Shown: piece by piece, positions 50,991 through 60,623 of the stretch
Numbering within the stretch: position 1 is the stretch's first letter
How the letters are laid out: each line of letters starts with the position of its first letter
Assembly (NCBI GenBank): GCA_016757515.1
Contig: JAERIN010000001.1
Span: forward strand, 78,505-142,504
DNA from: Alphaproteobacteria bacterium
GTDB taxonomy: Bacteria; Pseudomonadota; Alphaproteobacteria; Micavibrionales; Micavibrionaceae
Direction: 5' to 3'
Length of the DNA: 64,000 bases
Position numbers and translations under genes: made by a program
Notes under the pieces: generated by a model
The model's database searches: none
Told to the model about the DNA's origin: nothing
The model's input: the letters and a program-made list of their open reading frames with translations, nothing else

Positions 50991-51713
50991 ATGTTTGACC
51001 TTACGGGCCGCACGGCCCTCATCACCGGCGCGGGCTCTGGCATCGGCGCGGCCATCGCCACGGCCCTGCACGGCGCGGGGGCGGCGGTGGTTTTGTCTGG
51101 GCGCAACGCGGCGAATCTGGACGCCGTGGCATCCGGCCTTGCGCGCGCGCGGACCACCACTGCGGACCTGGCCCAGCCGGGGGCGGCGGACGCCCTGATG
51201 ACCCAGGCGGGGCGCGTGGACATTTTGGTGAACAACGCGGGCCTCACCCGCGACGGCCTGGCCGTCCGCATGGGGGACGACGCGTGGGCGGAGGTCCTGG
51301 CCGTGGACCTGACCGCGCCCTTTGCCCTGGCGCGCGCGGCGGCGCGGGGGATGATGAAGGCCCGCTGGGGGCGGATTATCAACATAACGTCTGTGGTTGC
51401 GAAGACCGGCAACGCCGGGCAGGCGAACTACTGCGCGGCGAAGGCCGGTGTGGAGGGCTGGTCCCGCGCGCTGGCGGCGGAGCTGGCCCCACGGGGCGTG
51501 ACGGTCAACTGTATCGCGCCAGGCTTTATCGTCACTGCGATGACGGAGGCGCTGGGCGAGGGGCAGCGCGAGGCCCTGGCGGCGCGGATACCGGCTGGGC
51601 GCCTGGGCGCGCCGGAGGACATAGCGGGGGCGGCGGTGTTCCTGGCGTCCGATGCGGCGTCCTACATCACTGGCCACACCCTGCACGTAAACGGCGGCAT
51701 GGCCATGGGCTAA
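50991..51713 (+). CDS. fabG: 3-oxoacyl-ACP reductase (SDR family)
   Basis: 240 residues. Reduces 3-oxoacyl-ACP with NADPH in fatty-acid elongation. TGAGSGIGAAIA cofactor loop, NNAGLTRDGLAVRM, catalytic Ser-Tyr-Lys (INITSVVAKTGNAGQANYCAAKAG) and C-terminal TGHTLHVNGGMAM. The 'NNAG(L/I)TRD' and 'HVNGGM' forms favour FabG over other SDRs. CATAGT lies 7 nt before the ATG. acpP and fabD are not nearby. Confidence 0.88.
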   Translation: MFDLTGRTALITGAGSGIGAAIATALHGAGAAVVLSGRNAANLDAVASGLARARTTTADLAQPGAADALMTQAGRVDILVNNAGLTRDGLAVRMGDDAWAEVLAVDLTAPFALARAAARGMMKARWGRIINITSVVAKTGNAGQANYCAAKAGVEGWSRALAAELAPRGVTVNCIAPGFIVTAMTEALGEGQREALAARIPAGRLGAPEDIAGAAVFLASDAASYITGHTLHVNGGMAMG

Positions 51714-52008
51714 CAGGCGTGCGGGGGAGGGCAGAGCCGCGCAGGCCGTGGGCGCCAGGTTTATCCGCGTGCGGCCCGGTAAACCAGGTGGGTGCCATAT
51801 CACCGACCCCTGCCGTGCCCTTTGGACGGGGCGGGCGCGAGTTCGGCGAGGGACAGCTCCCTCTCACGCGTGTATCGGCCCCCGGGATAAATGGCGCTTT
51901 CGCTCCACGCACCCCGCAGCTCTATCCCCAGCATAGGCCACTTTGCCTTCCGCCGCAAGTTTGGCCCGAGCCTTTCGCCGGGGGCCCTTTTGCCATACCC
52001 TAAGGCGC

Positions 52009-54204
52009 ATGAACGCCCAGGCCGCCATTGCGGGAGAGCTCCCTACGGAGGCTGTGCCCCTTGTGACCCTTATGCGGTCTTACCAGCCCACGGCGGACCC
52101 AGCGCCCGTGGAGCGGGCCTGCGTGGCCGCGCGCGCGTGGCACGAGGGGCAGACCCGCGCCTCTGGCGAGCCGTACTACACCCACCCTATCGCCGTGGCC
52201 ACCATCCTGGCGGGCATGCGCATGGACCAGGGCTCCATCATCACGGCGGTGCTGCACGATGTCTTGGAAGACACGCCCGCGACCTATGAGGACCTGAAAA
52301 AGGCGTTCGGGAAGGAGGTCGCAGACCTGGTCAACGGGGTGAGCAAGCTGACCCAGATCGAGAGCCGCACGGCGGAGGGGCGGCAGGCGGAGAACTTTCG
52401 CAAGCTCCTCTTGGCCATGAGCGAGGACATACGGGTTCTGCTCGTGAAGCTGGCCGACCGGCTACACAACATGCGCACTCTGGCGGCGTTCGCGAAGCCG
52501 GAGAAGCGGCGGCGCATCGCGGCGGAGACCCTGGAGATCTACGTTCCCTTGGCTGAGCGCATAGGCATCCACCAGGTGAAAACGGAGCTGGAGGACCTGG
52601 CCTTTGCGGAGCTGAACCCCGAGGCGCGCGAGAGTATCGCCCGCCGCCTGGCCTTTTTGCGGCAAGAGGGCACGGTGGTTGTGGGGCACATCATAGAGCA
52701 CATCCGGGCCCTTCTGGCTGAGCACGGGATCAAGGCCGAGGTTATGGGGCGGGAGAAGTCGGGCTATTCAATATGGAAAAAGATGCAGCGCAAGAACGTG
52801 TCCTTTGAGCAGCTCTCGGACATCATGGCCTTCCGCGTTATCGTGGCGGATGTCCCCACGTGTTATAACGTCCTGGGCCTTATTCACGGGCGCTATCACT
52901 CCGTCCCCGGGCGCTTTAAGGACTATATCTCCACGCCAAAGCCCAACGGCTACCGCTCTATCCACACCACGGTCATGGGCCCCGCCAAGCAGCGGGTGGA
53001 AATACAGATTCGCACGCCTGCTATGCACCGGGAGGCAGAGCTGGGCGTGGCCGCGCACTGGGCGTACAAAGATGGGGCGACGCCCTCTACGCAGGACGCG
53101 AAAAAGTACCGCTGGCTGCGGGAGCTTCTGGAGATATTGGAGCAGGAGCAGCGGCCGGAGGACTTCCTGGAGAACACAAAGCTGGAGCTGTTCCAGGACC
53201 AGGTCTTTGCCTTCACGCCCAGGGGGGACCTGATAGAACTGCCCAGCGGGGCCACGCCCATAGACTTTGCCTACGCCATACACTCAGACATCGGCAACCG
53301 CTGCGTGGGCGCGCGCATCAACGGCCGCATCGCCCCGCTCAACACGACCCTGTCCAACGGGGACCAGGTGGACATCGTCACGGCCAAGGTCGGCGCGCCC
53401 TCTCCCAACTGGGAGCGATTTGTGGTGACGGGCAAGGCCCGCAGCCACATCCGGCGCTACATCCGGTCGCAGCAGCGGGGTGAGTACATAGCCCTGGGCC
53501 GGGCCATGCTGCAAAAGGTCTTTCGCGCGGAGGGGTATGACTTTACGGAAAAGGCCGTGGTGGGGGTGGTTGCGCACTTCAAGGCGGAGGAGGTGGAGGA
53601 CATCTACGCCCGCGTGGGGGCTGGGCTCCTCATGGCGCGCGAGGTGTTCCGGGCCATTTTCCCCGCGCACGCGTTTAAGGTCCCCATAAAGCCCGCTGGG
53701 GGTGTGCCCGCGGATGCGGTCTTGGTGCGCCCCACATCCCCCACGGACAGGCCCGTGCCCATCAAGGGTCTCATCCCGGGTATGGCCGTGCACTTTGCCC
53801 GCTGCTGCCACCCCCTGCCGGGGGACCGGATTGTGGGTATTGTCACCACGGGCAAGGGCGTCACCATCCACACGATTGACTGCGAGACGCTGGAGACCTT
53901 TGCGGACACGCCCGAGCGGTGGCTGGACGTCGCGTGGGCCGAGGGCCCCGACGCGCCGGAGGTCCACATCGGGCGCATTGCTGTGACCATAGCGAACGAG
54001 CCGGGGACCCTGGGCACGCTGTCTTCTGTCATCGGCAAGAGCGGGGGGAACATCACGAACCTGAAGATCACCAACCGCTCTCAGGACTTCTGGGAGATGA
54101 CCTTAGACGTCTATGTGAACGACACAAAGCACCTAAAGGACATCATCGCGGCCCTGCGCGCCACGCCCTGCATCGCCTCCGTTGAGCGCACGAAGGGGCG
54201 CTAA
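52009..54204 (+). CDS. spoT: Bifunctional (p)ppGpp synthetase/hydrolase (Rel/SpoT)
   Basis: 731 residues. HD hydrolase domain (YYTHPIAVATILAGM, AVLHDVLEDT), synthetase domain (RVIVADVPTCYNVLGLIHG, STPKPNGYRSIHTTVMG), TGS domain (FTPRGDLIELPSGATPIDFAYAIH), a zinc-finger-like CCHPLPGD, and an ACT domain at the end. Both catalytic halves look intact, so it should make and break (p)ppGpp. TACCCT lies 7 nt before ATG 52009. 51714-52008 upstream shows no gene beyond the promoter. Confidence 0.93.
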   Translation: MNAQAAIAGELPTEAVPLVTLMRSYQPTADPAPVERACVAARAWHEGQTRASGEPYYTHPIAVATILAGMRMDQGSIITAVLHDVLEDTPATYEDLKKAFGKEVADLVNGVSKLTQIESRTAEGRQAENFRKLLLAMSEDIRVLLVKLADRLHNMRTLAAFAKPEKRRRIAAETLEIYVPLAERIGIHQVKTELEDLAFAELNPEARESIARRLAFLRQEGTVVVGHIIEHIRALLAEHGIKAEVMGREKSGYSIWKKMQRKNVSFEQLSDIMAFRVIVADVPTCYNVLGLIHGRYHSVPGRFKDYISTPKPNGYRSIHTTVMGPAKQRVEIQIRTPAMHREAELGVAAHWAYKDGATPSTQDAKKYRWLRELLEILEQEQRPEDFLENTKLELFQDQVFAFTPRGDLIELPSGATPIDFAYAIHSDIGNRCVGARINGRIAPLNTTLSNGDQVDIVTAKVGAPSPNWERFVVTGKARSHIRRYIRSQQRGEYIALGRAMLQKVFRAEGYDFTEKAVVGVVAHFKAEEVEDIYARVGAGLLMAREVFRAIFPAHAFKVPIKPAGGVPADAVLVRPTSPTDRPVPIKGLIPGMAVHFARCCHPLPGDRIVGIVTTGKGVTIHTIDCETLETFADTPERWLDVAWAEGPDAPEVHIGRIAVTIANEPGTLGTLSSVIGKSGGNITNLKITNRSQDFWEMTLDVYVNDTKHLKDIIAALRATPCIASVERTKGR

Positions 54205-54446
54205 TCCTTATCGTCCCGGATGATGCCAAAGACGGACTCGGCAAGGTCTGTGAACATTTTGTCTGCGTTCTGCACGCTGATCTTGAGGCCCTGTTCCTCC
54301 CCATTCTTGTCTTGGCGCGACCAGACCCCGCCACCCCATCCGCCGTCCTTGGCTGTGAGTTCATACATGGGCTTGGACAGGTCCTGCGAGACAGGGATGA
54401 GTTGGTTAAAGTCCTGTATGCCAGCGAGGTGGTATGGAGTGTAGAG
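54201..54446 (-). pseudogene. C-terminal fragment of an unknown gene, cut by an IS30 remnant
   Basis: Read by hand on the minus strand: LYTPYHLAGIQDFNQLIPVS, then DLSKPMYELTAKDGGWGGGVW and an end in NADKMFTDLAESVFGIIRDDKD and stop, about 81 codons of convincing protein with no start. It begins right after the TGA of the IS30 remnant, so an insertion removed its front. The stop overlaps that of spoT. Family unknown. Confidence 0.55.
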
Positions 54447-54636
54447 TCACATCCGAAGCGCAACGGTTTGGTTTAAGCCCTTCATAAACGCCTGGAACTG
54501 GGTTTGCCAGCCCAGGCATTTGCGGGGCAGGTCGCCGCGTTAGGCGGCCGATCTGGTTTTCCACTGCACCTTTTTGCCATGAGGCGTAGGCATCGCAGCG
54601 CTCTTCCTCGGTGATGTGTGAGCATGTCTTTCCCAT
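54447..54636 (-). mobile_element. IS30-family transposase remnant, internally deleted
   Basis: Minus strand: start MGKTCSHITEEERCDAYASW (IS30 helix-turn-helix start), a jump to AVENQIGRLTRR, then, in another frame, LPRKCLGWQTQFQAFMKGLN and QTVALRM before TGA, the usual IS30 C-terminus. The DDE catalytic core is gone and the frame is shifted. A GGCAACGCC/GGCGTTGC hairpin (about 54637-54659) follows beyond its start. Only about 190 bp remain of a ~1-kb element. Confidence 0.75.
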
Positions 54637-54669
54637 GGCAACGCCTTTCTATGGCGTTGCACTCCGTTT

Positions 54670-54783
54670 GTGAATTTGGGGGGTATCACCCTAACAGGCG
54701 ATCTCTATAGGGAAGGCAAACAGTACACACTCAAGAACCCCCGTAACGTGCGCGTTCTCCCTTCAGATCAAGAGGCCGAATAG
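54670..54783 (+). pseudogene. C-terminal gene fragment beyond the IS30 remnant
   Basis: A plus-strand frame VNLGGITLTGDLYREGKQYT, then LKNPRNVRVLPSDQEAE and stop (about 37 codons). It has protein-like composition but no credible start, and abuts the IS remnant on its left. Not recognised. Confidence 0.4.
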
Positions 54784-54785
54784 GG

Positions 54786-55271
54786 CTACCTCTTCTCCCG
54801 CAGGAGGCGGGCCTTGGAGCGGGCCCAGTCCCGGGCCTTTGCGCTCTGGCGCTTGTCGTGGAGCTTCTTGCCCCGGCCCAGGGCGATGGCCAGCTTCGCT
54901 ATGCCCCGGTCGTTAAAATACAGCCGCAGGGGCACAATCGTGTAGCCCGCCCGCGCCACGGCCCCGGACAGGCGGTCTATCTCCCGCTGCTTGAGCAGCA
55001 GCTTGCGCGCACGGCGCGGCGCGTGCTGCAGGTGCGCCCCGGCCTGCGCGTACTCCGCGATGTGCGCGTTCAGCAGCCACAGGGCCCCCCCCTTCGGGGC
55101 CACGTGCGCCTCCGCCAGGTTCGCCTGGCCAAGGCGCAGACTCTTCACCTCGCTCCCCGTGAGCAGCAGGCCCGCCTCCAGCGCATCCTCCAGGGTGTAC
55201 TCGTGCCGTGCGCGGCGGTTGTCCGCCACCACGCCCGTTGTGATGAGGCCGTGCTTCTTGCGCTGCGCCAT
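54786..55271 (-). CDS. smpB: SsrA-binding protein SmpB
   Basis: 161 residues. Binds tmRNA for trans-translation. NRRARHEYTLEDALEAGLLLTGSEVKSLR, HVAPKGGALWLLNAHIAEY, and the C-terminal tail LHDKRQSAKARDWARSKARL. Intact, downstream of dapA on the same strand, the frequent alphaproteobacterial pairing. A damaged copy lies at 40155-40469. Confidence 0.95.
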   Translation of the reverse strand: MAQRKKHGLITTGVVADNRRARHEYTLEDALEAGLLLTGSEVKSLRLGQANLAEAHVAPKGGALWLLNAHIAEYAQAGAHLQHAPRRARKLLLKQREIDRLSGAVARAGYTIVPLRLYFNDRGIAKLAIALGRGKKLHDKRQSAKARDWARSKARLLREKR

Positions 55272-55323
55272 GGTGCGCCGAGTGTGCCCCAGCTTTGGGG
55301 GGAAGGGAAGCGTATGTCGCCCC

Positions 55324-56202
55324 TCACATCCCGCCTACCAAGCCGTCCAGGGTGGCGCGGGTGGCGGGGCCGGGGAGCACCAGGGGCAGGCGGACCTCTG
55401 GCCCGCACAGGCCCATAACGGACGCCGCGTATTTGACGGGCGCGGGGGAGGTCTCAGCGAACAGGGCGCGGGCGAGCGGCGCCAGGGCGTCGCGCGCGGC
55501 GGCGAAGGCGGCCATGTCCCCCCCAGCCCAGGCGTTGTGGAGCGCGGCGCTGACCTCGGGCAGGAGGTTGGCCACGACGGAGATGCACCCGTGCCCGCCC
55601 TGGGCCAGGAAGCCGGGGGCGGTGTCGTCGTTGCCGGACAGCTGGATGAACGCGTCCCCGCACGCCGCGCGCACCTGGGGCACGCGGGCGAGGTCTCCGG
55701 TGGCGTCCTTCACCCCCACGATGCGGGGGCAGTCTGCGGCCAGGCGCGCGAGGGTCTCCACGGACATGTCCACAACGCAGCGGCCGGGGATGTTGTAGAC
55801 CACGATGGGGATGGCGCACGCGTCGTGGATGGCGCGGTAGTGCGCGTAGAGCCCCTCTTGCGTGGGCTTGTTGTAGTACGGCGTGACGATAAGGGCCCCG
55901 TCCGCCCCGGCCTCCTGCGCGTGGCGGGTCAGGGCAATCGCCTCCGCCGTGCAGTTGGAACCCGTGCCGGCGATGACGGGGATGCGCCCTTTGGCGACCT
56001 CCACCACCCGGCGGACAATGGCGCGGTCCTCCTCGTGGCTCAGGGTCGGGCTCTCCCCCGTCGTGCCGCAGGGGACAAGGCCGTGCGTGCCCGCAGCGAT
56101 CTGCCGCTCCACGAGGCGCTCCAGCGCGCCCCAGTCTATCTCTGTTGCGCCCGGGCCCGCAAAGGGCGTGATGAGGGCCGTGATGGAGCCGTGGAAGAGC
56201 AT
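55324..56202 (-). CDS. dapA: 4-hydroxy-tetrahydrodipicolinate synthase
   Basis: 292 residues. First committed step of lysine and diaminopimelate synthesis. Start [45 protein letters not shown], catalytic Tyr in [11 protein letters not shown] and Schiff-base Lys in [15 protein letters not shown] Shine-Dalgarno site AAGGGA lies 8 nt before ATG 56202; upstream in-frame ATGs belong to the antisense of the next gene. Confidence 0.93.
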   Translation of the reverse strand: MLFHGSITALITPFAGPGATEIDWGALERLVERQIAAGTHGLVPCGTTGESPTLSHEEDRAIVRRVVEVAKGRIPVIAGTGSNCTAEAIALTRHAQEAGADGALIVTPYYNKPTQEGLYAHYRAIHDACAIPIVVYNIPGRCVVDMSVETLARLAADCPRIVGVKDATGDLARVPQVRAACGDAFIQLSGNDDTAPGFLAQGGHGCISVVANLLPEVSAALHNAWAGGDMAAFAAARDALAPLARALFAETSPAPVKYAASVMGLCGPEVRLPLVLPGPATRATLDGLVGGM

Positions 56203-56235
56203 GACAGGGGTCCCTTTGTGCGCTAGGATGCCCCC

Positions 56236-56754
56236 ATGTCTACCGCCTTTCCCGGGCCGCGTCAAAGCGCCTGGGCCCGTTGGGTTCCCTGGTTCGCCGC
56301 AGCGCGCATTGTGCTGGCCGCGCCGGTGACAGCGTACTACGGCTACCTGGCTTTCGCGGTCCTGTTCGTATTTACCGATCGGACCATTAAATGCTGGGGC
56401 TATGTGTACCCCGAGCCGTGGCACTGCGCAGATGGGGCGTTCGGGGGCATAGGGGTCCTGGCCCCCGCGGCGGCCCTGACCTTCGCGGGCCTGGCGGGGA
56501 TGTGGATCACCTTCCTGGGCGGGCATATCCTGCGGCGGCGGAGGGGGTGGTTGTCGTGGGTCACCATCGCCCTCATCGCCTGCGGGATCACCGCGACGGC
56601 GTATGTGAGCGTGTGGATCGCACCAAAGGCACAGTGGCAAGACCTGGGGGTTCTTCTGGCGTTCCTGGGCATCCCCTGGGCCCTGTCCGCCTACGGCGCG
56701 TGGCACATTCGCCTGTTCCTGCGCGCGCCTGTGGGGGGGCGGACAGATGGCTAA
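56236..56754 (+). CDS. Membrane protein, first of a tandem pair
   Basis: 172 residues, four probable transmembrane helices ([85 protein letters not shown]). Shares RGW.SW..IALIACG and HI.LFLRAP-type segments with the next gene, so the two are paralogues. TAGGAT lies 6 nt before the ATG. No known family; it overlaps its partner by 8 nt. Confidence 0.6.
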   Translation: MSTAFPGPRQSAWARWVPWFAAARIVLAAPVTAYYGYLAFAVLFVFTDRTIKCWGYVYPEPWHCADGAFGGIGVLAPAAALTFAGLAGMWITFLGGHILRRRRGWLSWVTIALIACGITATAYVSVWIAPKAQWQDLGVLLAFLGIPWALSAYGAWHIRLFLRAPVGGRTDG

Positions 56755-57331
56755 GGCGCTTTGGAATCTTGCGATTTCTTACGTCTGCGCACCAGGGGGC
56801 TGCGGCGCCCTGACTCGGGCCCTTGTGGTCGGGGTACCAGTCACGATCTTCTACGGCGTGTTCGCGGCAATCTTATCCTTGGACTTTGCGGCCGCGACTT
56901 GGCGATTCCTGGGCCACGCCATACAGGACCCAGGCCTCCTGACCTGGTGGCGCATCAAATACATCTTCAAGCATGAGGTACTTCCTCTCTACCTCCCGGC
57001 AGCCCTGGCCACCCTGGGCATCGCGGGCATGTGGTTCGGCATCATCGCGCGGCCCTGGCTCGCGTCGCGGTGGCGGGGCTGGGCGTCATGGCTGGCAATC
57101 GCCCTCATCGCGTGCGGTGTGGCGGCCGTGATTGCTGGTCAGAACATTATACTGGATATGTACCCTATATGGCGCCCTGATGGAGAATCGCATTCTGATC
57201 TGATATTCATTTTGATATATATTTCTATCGTGCCATGGATCCTGGCCGCCTGGGGCCTGCGCCACATATGGCTGTTCTTGCGGGCCGGGCTGGGCGTCAA
57301 AGGCCCTGCCAGCGCCCAAAGCGGTGGATGA
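56747..57331 (+). CDS. Membrane protein, second of a tandem pair
   Basis: 194 residues, about four transmembrane helices ([80 protein letters not shown]), ending [12 protein letters not shown]. Paralogous to the preceding gene by the [16 protein letters not shown] and LFLRA stretches, with a longer loop before the last helix. Overlapping starts mean coupled translation, so they may form a hetero-oligomer. Function unknown. Confidence 0.6.
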   Translation: MAKALWNLAISYVCAPGGCGALTRALVVGVPVTIFYGVFAAILSLDFAAATWRFLGHAIQDPGLLTWWRIKYIFKHEVLPLYLPAALATLGIAGMWFGIIARPWLASRWRGWASWLAIALIACGVAAVIAGQNIILDMYPIWRPDGESHSDLIFILIYISIVPWILAAWGLRHIWLFLRAGLGVKGPASAQSGG

Positions 57332-57382
57332 CTGCGCCGCACCCCCTCGCGGCCGCGGGGGCGGGGGGGTAGTCTGAGGCCC

Positions 57383-59560
57383 GTGCCCCTTCGAGTTCTC
57401 CGCGCTCTGGCCGCCGTAGCGCTGCTCCTCCTGAACGCCTGGCCTGCAGGGGCCCAGGGCCCGGCGGCGCTCGTCCTGGATGCGGACGCCCTGACCTACG
57501 CCCAGGGGGCGGACGTCATCACGGCGCGGGGGGACGTGGTTGCCACCTACGCGGGCTACCGCCTCACGGCAGACGAGGTGACCTACACCCGCGCCCCACC
57601 TGGGCAGGTGGCCGCCCGGGGGAACGTGGTCCTGACCACCCCGAAGGGGGATGTCCACCGCGCGGACGCCTTCACCCTCTCGGGCGACATGCGTGAGGGC
57701 GTGGCCACGGCCCTGGACAGCACCCTGGCCGACGGGGCCCGGGCCTGGGCCGACGCGGGCCGCAGGGCGGGGGAGCGCATCACCCTGTCCGGCGCGACCT
57801 ACACCCCCTGCCCCGTCACCTGTGATGCAGACCCCACCTGGCAGATAGACGCGGCGGAGGTGACGCAAGACCAGGCGGCCCACACCATCACGTACAAGAA
57901 CGCCCGCCTGGCCTTCTTCGGCGTTCCGGTGCTCTACACCCCCTACTTTGCCCACCCGGACGGGAGCGTGCGGCAAAAGAGCGGCCTCCTGACCCCCAGC
58001 TTTGGCTACGCGTCAGACCTGGGGGTTCAGGCCACGGGGCAGTACTACTGGGCCATTGCGCCAGACCAAGACGCGACCATCGGTACAACAATTATGACCA
58101 GGAAGAACCCGCTGGCCCTGGCGCAGTGGCGCAAGGCCTGGCACAACGCGGTCTTGGCCCTGGACGGCTCCCTGACCCGTGATGCGCGGGAGAGCGCCCC
58201 GCCGGGGCGCGGCAAGAACTGGCGCGGGCACCTGTTCGCCGACGGGCAGTGGGACATCACCCCACAGTGGCGCGGGGGCGTGGAGGCCCGGCTTGTGACG
58301 GACGACCGGTTTCTTGCGCGCTATGACATAGACGAGGACGCGGAGGTCTTGACCAACACGCTCTACGCCGAGCGCCTGTCCGGGCGGGACTACGCCGTCA
58401 TCCGAGCGATGGACTTCCGAGACCTGCGCGTGGGCAGCACCGTGGACCAGCCGAGCCTCTTGCCCGAGGCGCGGGCGCGTATCCTGGGCGAGGCTGGGGG
58501 CATGCCCTTCCTGGGTGGGCGCTGGGGCATGGATGCGTCCTTCCTGGGGCTGTACCGCAGCGGTGCGGAGCAAGACATGCGCCGGGCTTCGGTGACCGCG
58601 GAGTGGGTCGGGCGGCAGATCACAGACGTGGGTCTCGTGGCGGACTGGCGGGCAGCGGTGCGGCAAGACCTATACTACGTCCTGGACTACGCCGGGAGCG
58701 GGCAGAACACAGAGTACACGCGCGGGCGCTTCTTTCCGCAGGCGCACTTCCAGGCGTCCTATCCCCTAGCCCGCCCCATCGGCACCTCCGGCACGCGGGC
58801 CACTGTGGCCCCGGTGACGGCCCTGACCCTGGGCGGAAACGTAAACGAGGGCGCGCCCATCCCCAACGAGGACAGCCAGGACGTCCAGCTGGACGCCACG
58901 AACCTCTTTGCCCCCAGCCGCTTCCCCGGCCTGGACCGGGTAGAGAACGGCGCGCGCGCGACCTATGGCCTGCGCATGGGCGCCCACGGCGCGAGCGGGG
59001 CCATGGCCACGGGCTTTCTGGGGCAAAGCTACCGCTTTTCAGAGGACGTCGGCCTGTTCCCCGCCGGGTCTGGCCTGGAGCACCAGGCCTCAGACGTCGT
59101 GGGGCAGGTCGCCCTGCGCGACCCGGCGTCCGGTGGGGTCCTGCCCGGCGCATGGGAGGTGGACTACCGCTTCCAGCTGGACAGCCGCTCTATGGCCAGT
59201 CAGCGGCAGGAGGTGGACCTATCCGCCGGCTTTGGGCCGGCCTCTGTGGGCACGCGCTACCTCTTCTCCCGCGCGGTGGGGGGGACCGGCCTCACCGGCA
59301 GCCGCGAGCAGGTGGAAGGCTGGGCCCACTACCAGGCCACGCCAGAGTGGGGCCTGGGCACCCGCGCGCTCTATGACCTGGTCGCAAAGGGCGGGGGCCT
59401 GCGCGAGGCAGACCTCGGCGTCACCTACACCGGGGCCTGCACCTCTTGGTCCCTGACGTTGGAGCGCAACCTGACAAACAACCTCTCCGGGAAAAACGGG
59501 ACCACGGTCCTGTTCCGCTTTGGCCTCAAAAACCTGGGCGGCCTATCGGGCAAGGGCTAG
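57383..59560 (+). CDS. lptD: LPS-assembly protein LptD
   Basis: 725 residues from GTG 57383. Inserts lipopolysaccharide into the outer leaflet with LptE. Signal peptide (LAAVALLLLNAWPAGAQ), a LptA-like OstA domain (DADALTYAQGADVITARGDVV, DEVTYTRAPPGQVAARGNVVL), then a barrel opening with FFGVPVLYTPYFAHPDGSVRQKSG and SFGYASDLG and strands to the end. TAGTCT lies 7 nt before the GTG. The usual neighbours surA, pdxA and rsmA are absent. Confidence 0.93.
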   Translation: MPLRVLRALAAVALLLLNAWPAGAQGPAALVLDADALTYAQGADVITARGDVVATYAGYRLTADEVTYTRAPPGQVAARGNVVLTTPKGDVHRADAFTLSGDMREGVATALDSTLADGARAWADAGRRAGERITLSGATYTPCPVTCDADPTWQIDAAEVTQDQAAHTITYKNARLAFFGVPVLYTPYFAHPDGSVRQKSGLLTPSFGYASDLGVQATGQYYWAIAPDQDATIGTTIMTRKNPLALAQWRKAWHNAVLALDGSLTRDARESAPPGRGKNWRGHLFADGQWDITPQWRGGVEARLVTDDRFLARYDIDEDAEVLTNTLYAERLSGRDYAVIRAMDFRDLRVGSTVDQPSLLPEARARILGEAGGMPFLGGRWGMDASFLGLYRSGAEQDMRRASVTAEWVGRQITDVGLVADWRAAVRQDLYYVLDYAGSGQNTEYTRGRFFPQAHFQASYPLARPIGTSGTRATVAPVTALTLGGNVNEGAPIPNEDSQDVQLDATNLFAPSRFPGLDRVENGARATYGLRMGAHGASGAMATGFLGQSYRFSEDVGLFPAGSGLEHQASDVVGQVALRDPASGGVLPGAWEVDYRFQLDSRSMASQRQEVDLSAGFGPASVGTRYLFSRAVGGTGLTGSREQVEGWAHYQATPEWGLGTRALYDLVAKGGGLREADLGVTYTGACTSWSLTLERNLTNNLSGKNGTTVLFRFGLKNLGGLSGKG

Positions 59561-59592
59561 GCGCCGCCCGCGCCCCGCCCTATATGCCCTTC

Positions 59593-60189
59593 ATGGCGCG
59601 GCGCGTGGTCCTTGCCCTTGTGTGCCTTGCGGCCCTCCTGGGCACCCCCTTCCGCGCGGCGGAGACAGGAGGGGCAGCAGACATGGACCCACGCAACACA
59701 GCCATTTTCGCCGGGGGCTGCTTCTGGTGCCTGGAGTCTGCCCTGAAGGGCCAGCCCGGCGTCGTGGACACAGAGGCCGGCTACGCCGGGGGCCACACGC
59801 AGGCCCCCACCTACGACCAAATCTCCACAGGCCGCACCGGGCACGCGGAGGTCGTGCGCGTCACCTTTGACCCCGTCGCCACCTCTTACGCCGCCCTGGC
59901 GGACGCCTTCCTCACCAAGGCCCACGACCCCACGCAGAAAAACCGGCAGGGCGTGGACGTGGGGCCGCAGTACCGCTCGGCCCTGTTCCCCCTGGACAGT
60001 GCGCAAGAGACCCAGGCCCACGCGGCCATAGAGCGGGCCCGTGCCGCCTGGCCCCGGCCCGTGGTGACGACCGTGGAGGCCGCCCCGGCCTTCTGGCCCG
60101 CCGAGACGCACCACCAAGACTACTACGCGAAGTGGGAGGCCACCCACGGCCGCCCCCACCCCCGCGCCGCCGCAAAGTCGGGGCGATAG
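59593..60189 (+). CDS. msrA: Peptide-methionine (S)-S-oxide reductase, secreted form
   Basis: 198 residues from ATG 59593 (alternative 59584). Repairs methionine sulfoxide in proteins. An N-terminal signal peptide (MARRVVLALVCLAALLGTPFRA) sends it to the periplasm. Catalytic FAGGCFWCLESALKGQPGV, then YAGGHTQAPTYDQISTGRTGHAEVV and the late QDYYAKWEATHG. TATATG lies 6 nt before the ATG. Confidence 0.92.
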   Translation: MARRVVLALVCLAALLGTPFRAAETGGAADMDPRNTAIFAGGCFWCLESALKGQPGVVDTEAGYAGGHTQAPTYDQISTGRTGHAEVVRVTFDPVATSYAALADAFLTKAHDPTQKNRQGVDVGPQYRSALFPLDSAQETQAHAAIERARAAWPRPVVTTVEAAPAFWPAETHHQDYYAKWEATHGRPHPRAAAKSGR

Positions 60190-60369
60190 GGCCCCACTCA
60201 TGCGCCAGGCGGGGCGAGGACTCTTCGTGTTGTCTAGCGCCCGGGGGGCACGGAAACGTCTTTTTGGCCATGGCGCGGCACAGGATGGCGATCAAAGACC
60301 AGATCTCCCGCTAGAGGGCATGCTTCAGGATCCAAAATGGCTTTGCATGCGCCTTTATAGTATAGAAAT

Positions 60370-60620
60370 TTGCATCCAGAACTATCCCTAAGCAGGGCCT
60401 CCAGGTCGCCGGGATCCGCCAGGCTCTGGCGTCGCTCTTTGAGGGTGCCGAAGGTTTTCTAGATAGGATTAAGGTCCGGTGAATAGGGCGGCAGGGGCAG
60501 GAGGCCCTTCTCTATCCAGCGCTCTATGGTCATGGCCGCTCTTGAGCCCTGAAAAAGCAGGGGTGCGAGCCACTCTTTGCCTCTCTGGGCCATGATCAGT
60601 GTCGTCTTTTTTGTGCGCCT
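60370..60620 (-). mobile_element. IS630-family transposase remnant
   Basis: Minus strand frame: TLIMAQRGKEWLAPLLFQGS, AAMTIERWIEKGLLP, then LPPYSPDLNPI, an in-frame TAG (60459-60461) where Glu should be, then FGTLKERRQSLADPGDLEAL. This is the C-terminal half of an IS630 DDE transposase, missing the second catalytic Asp region. It cannot transpose. The left side to 60190 shows no other gene. Confidence 0.75.
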
Positions 60621-60623
60621 GCC

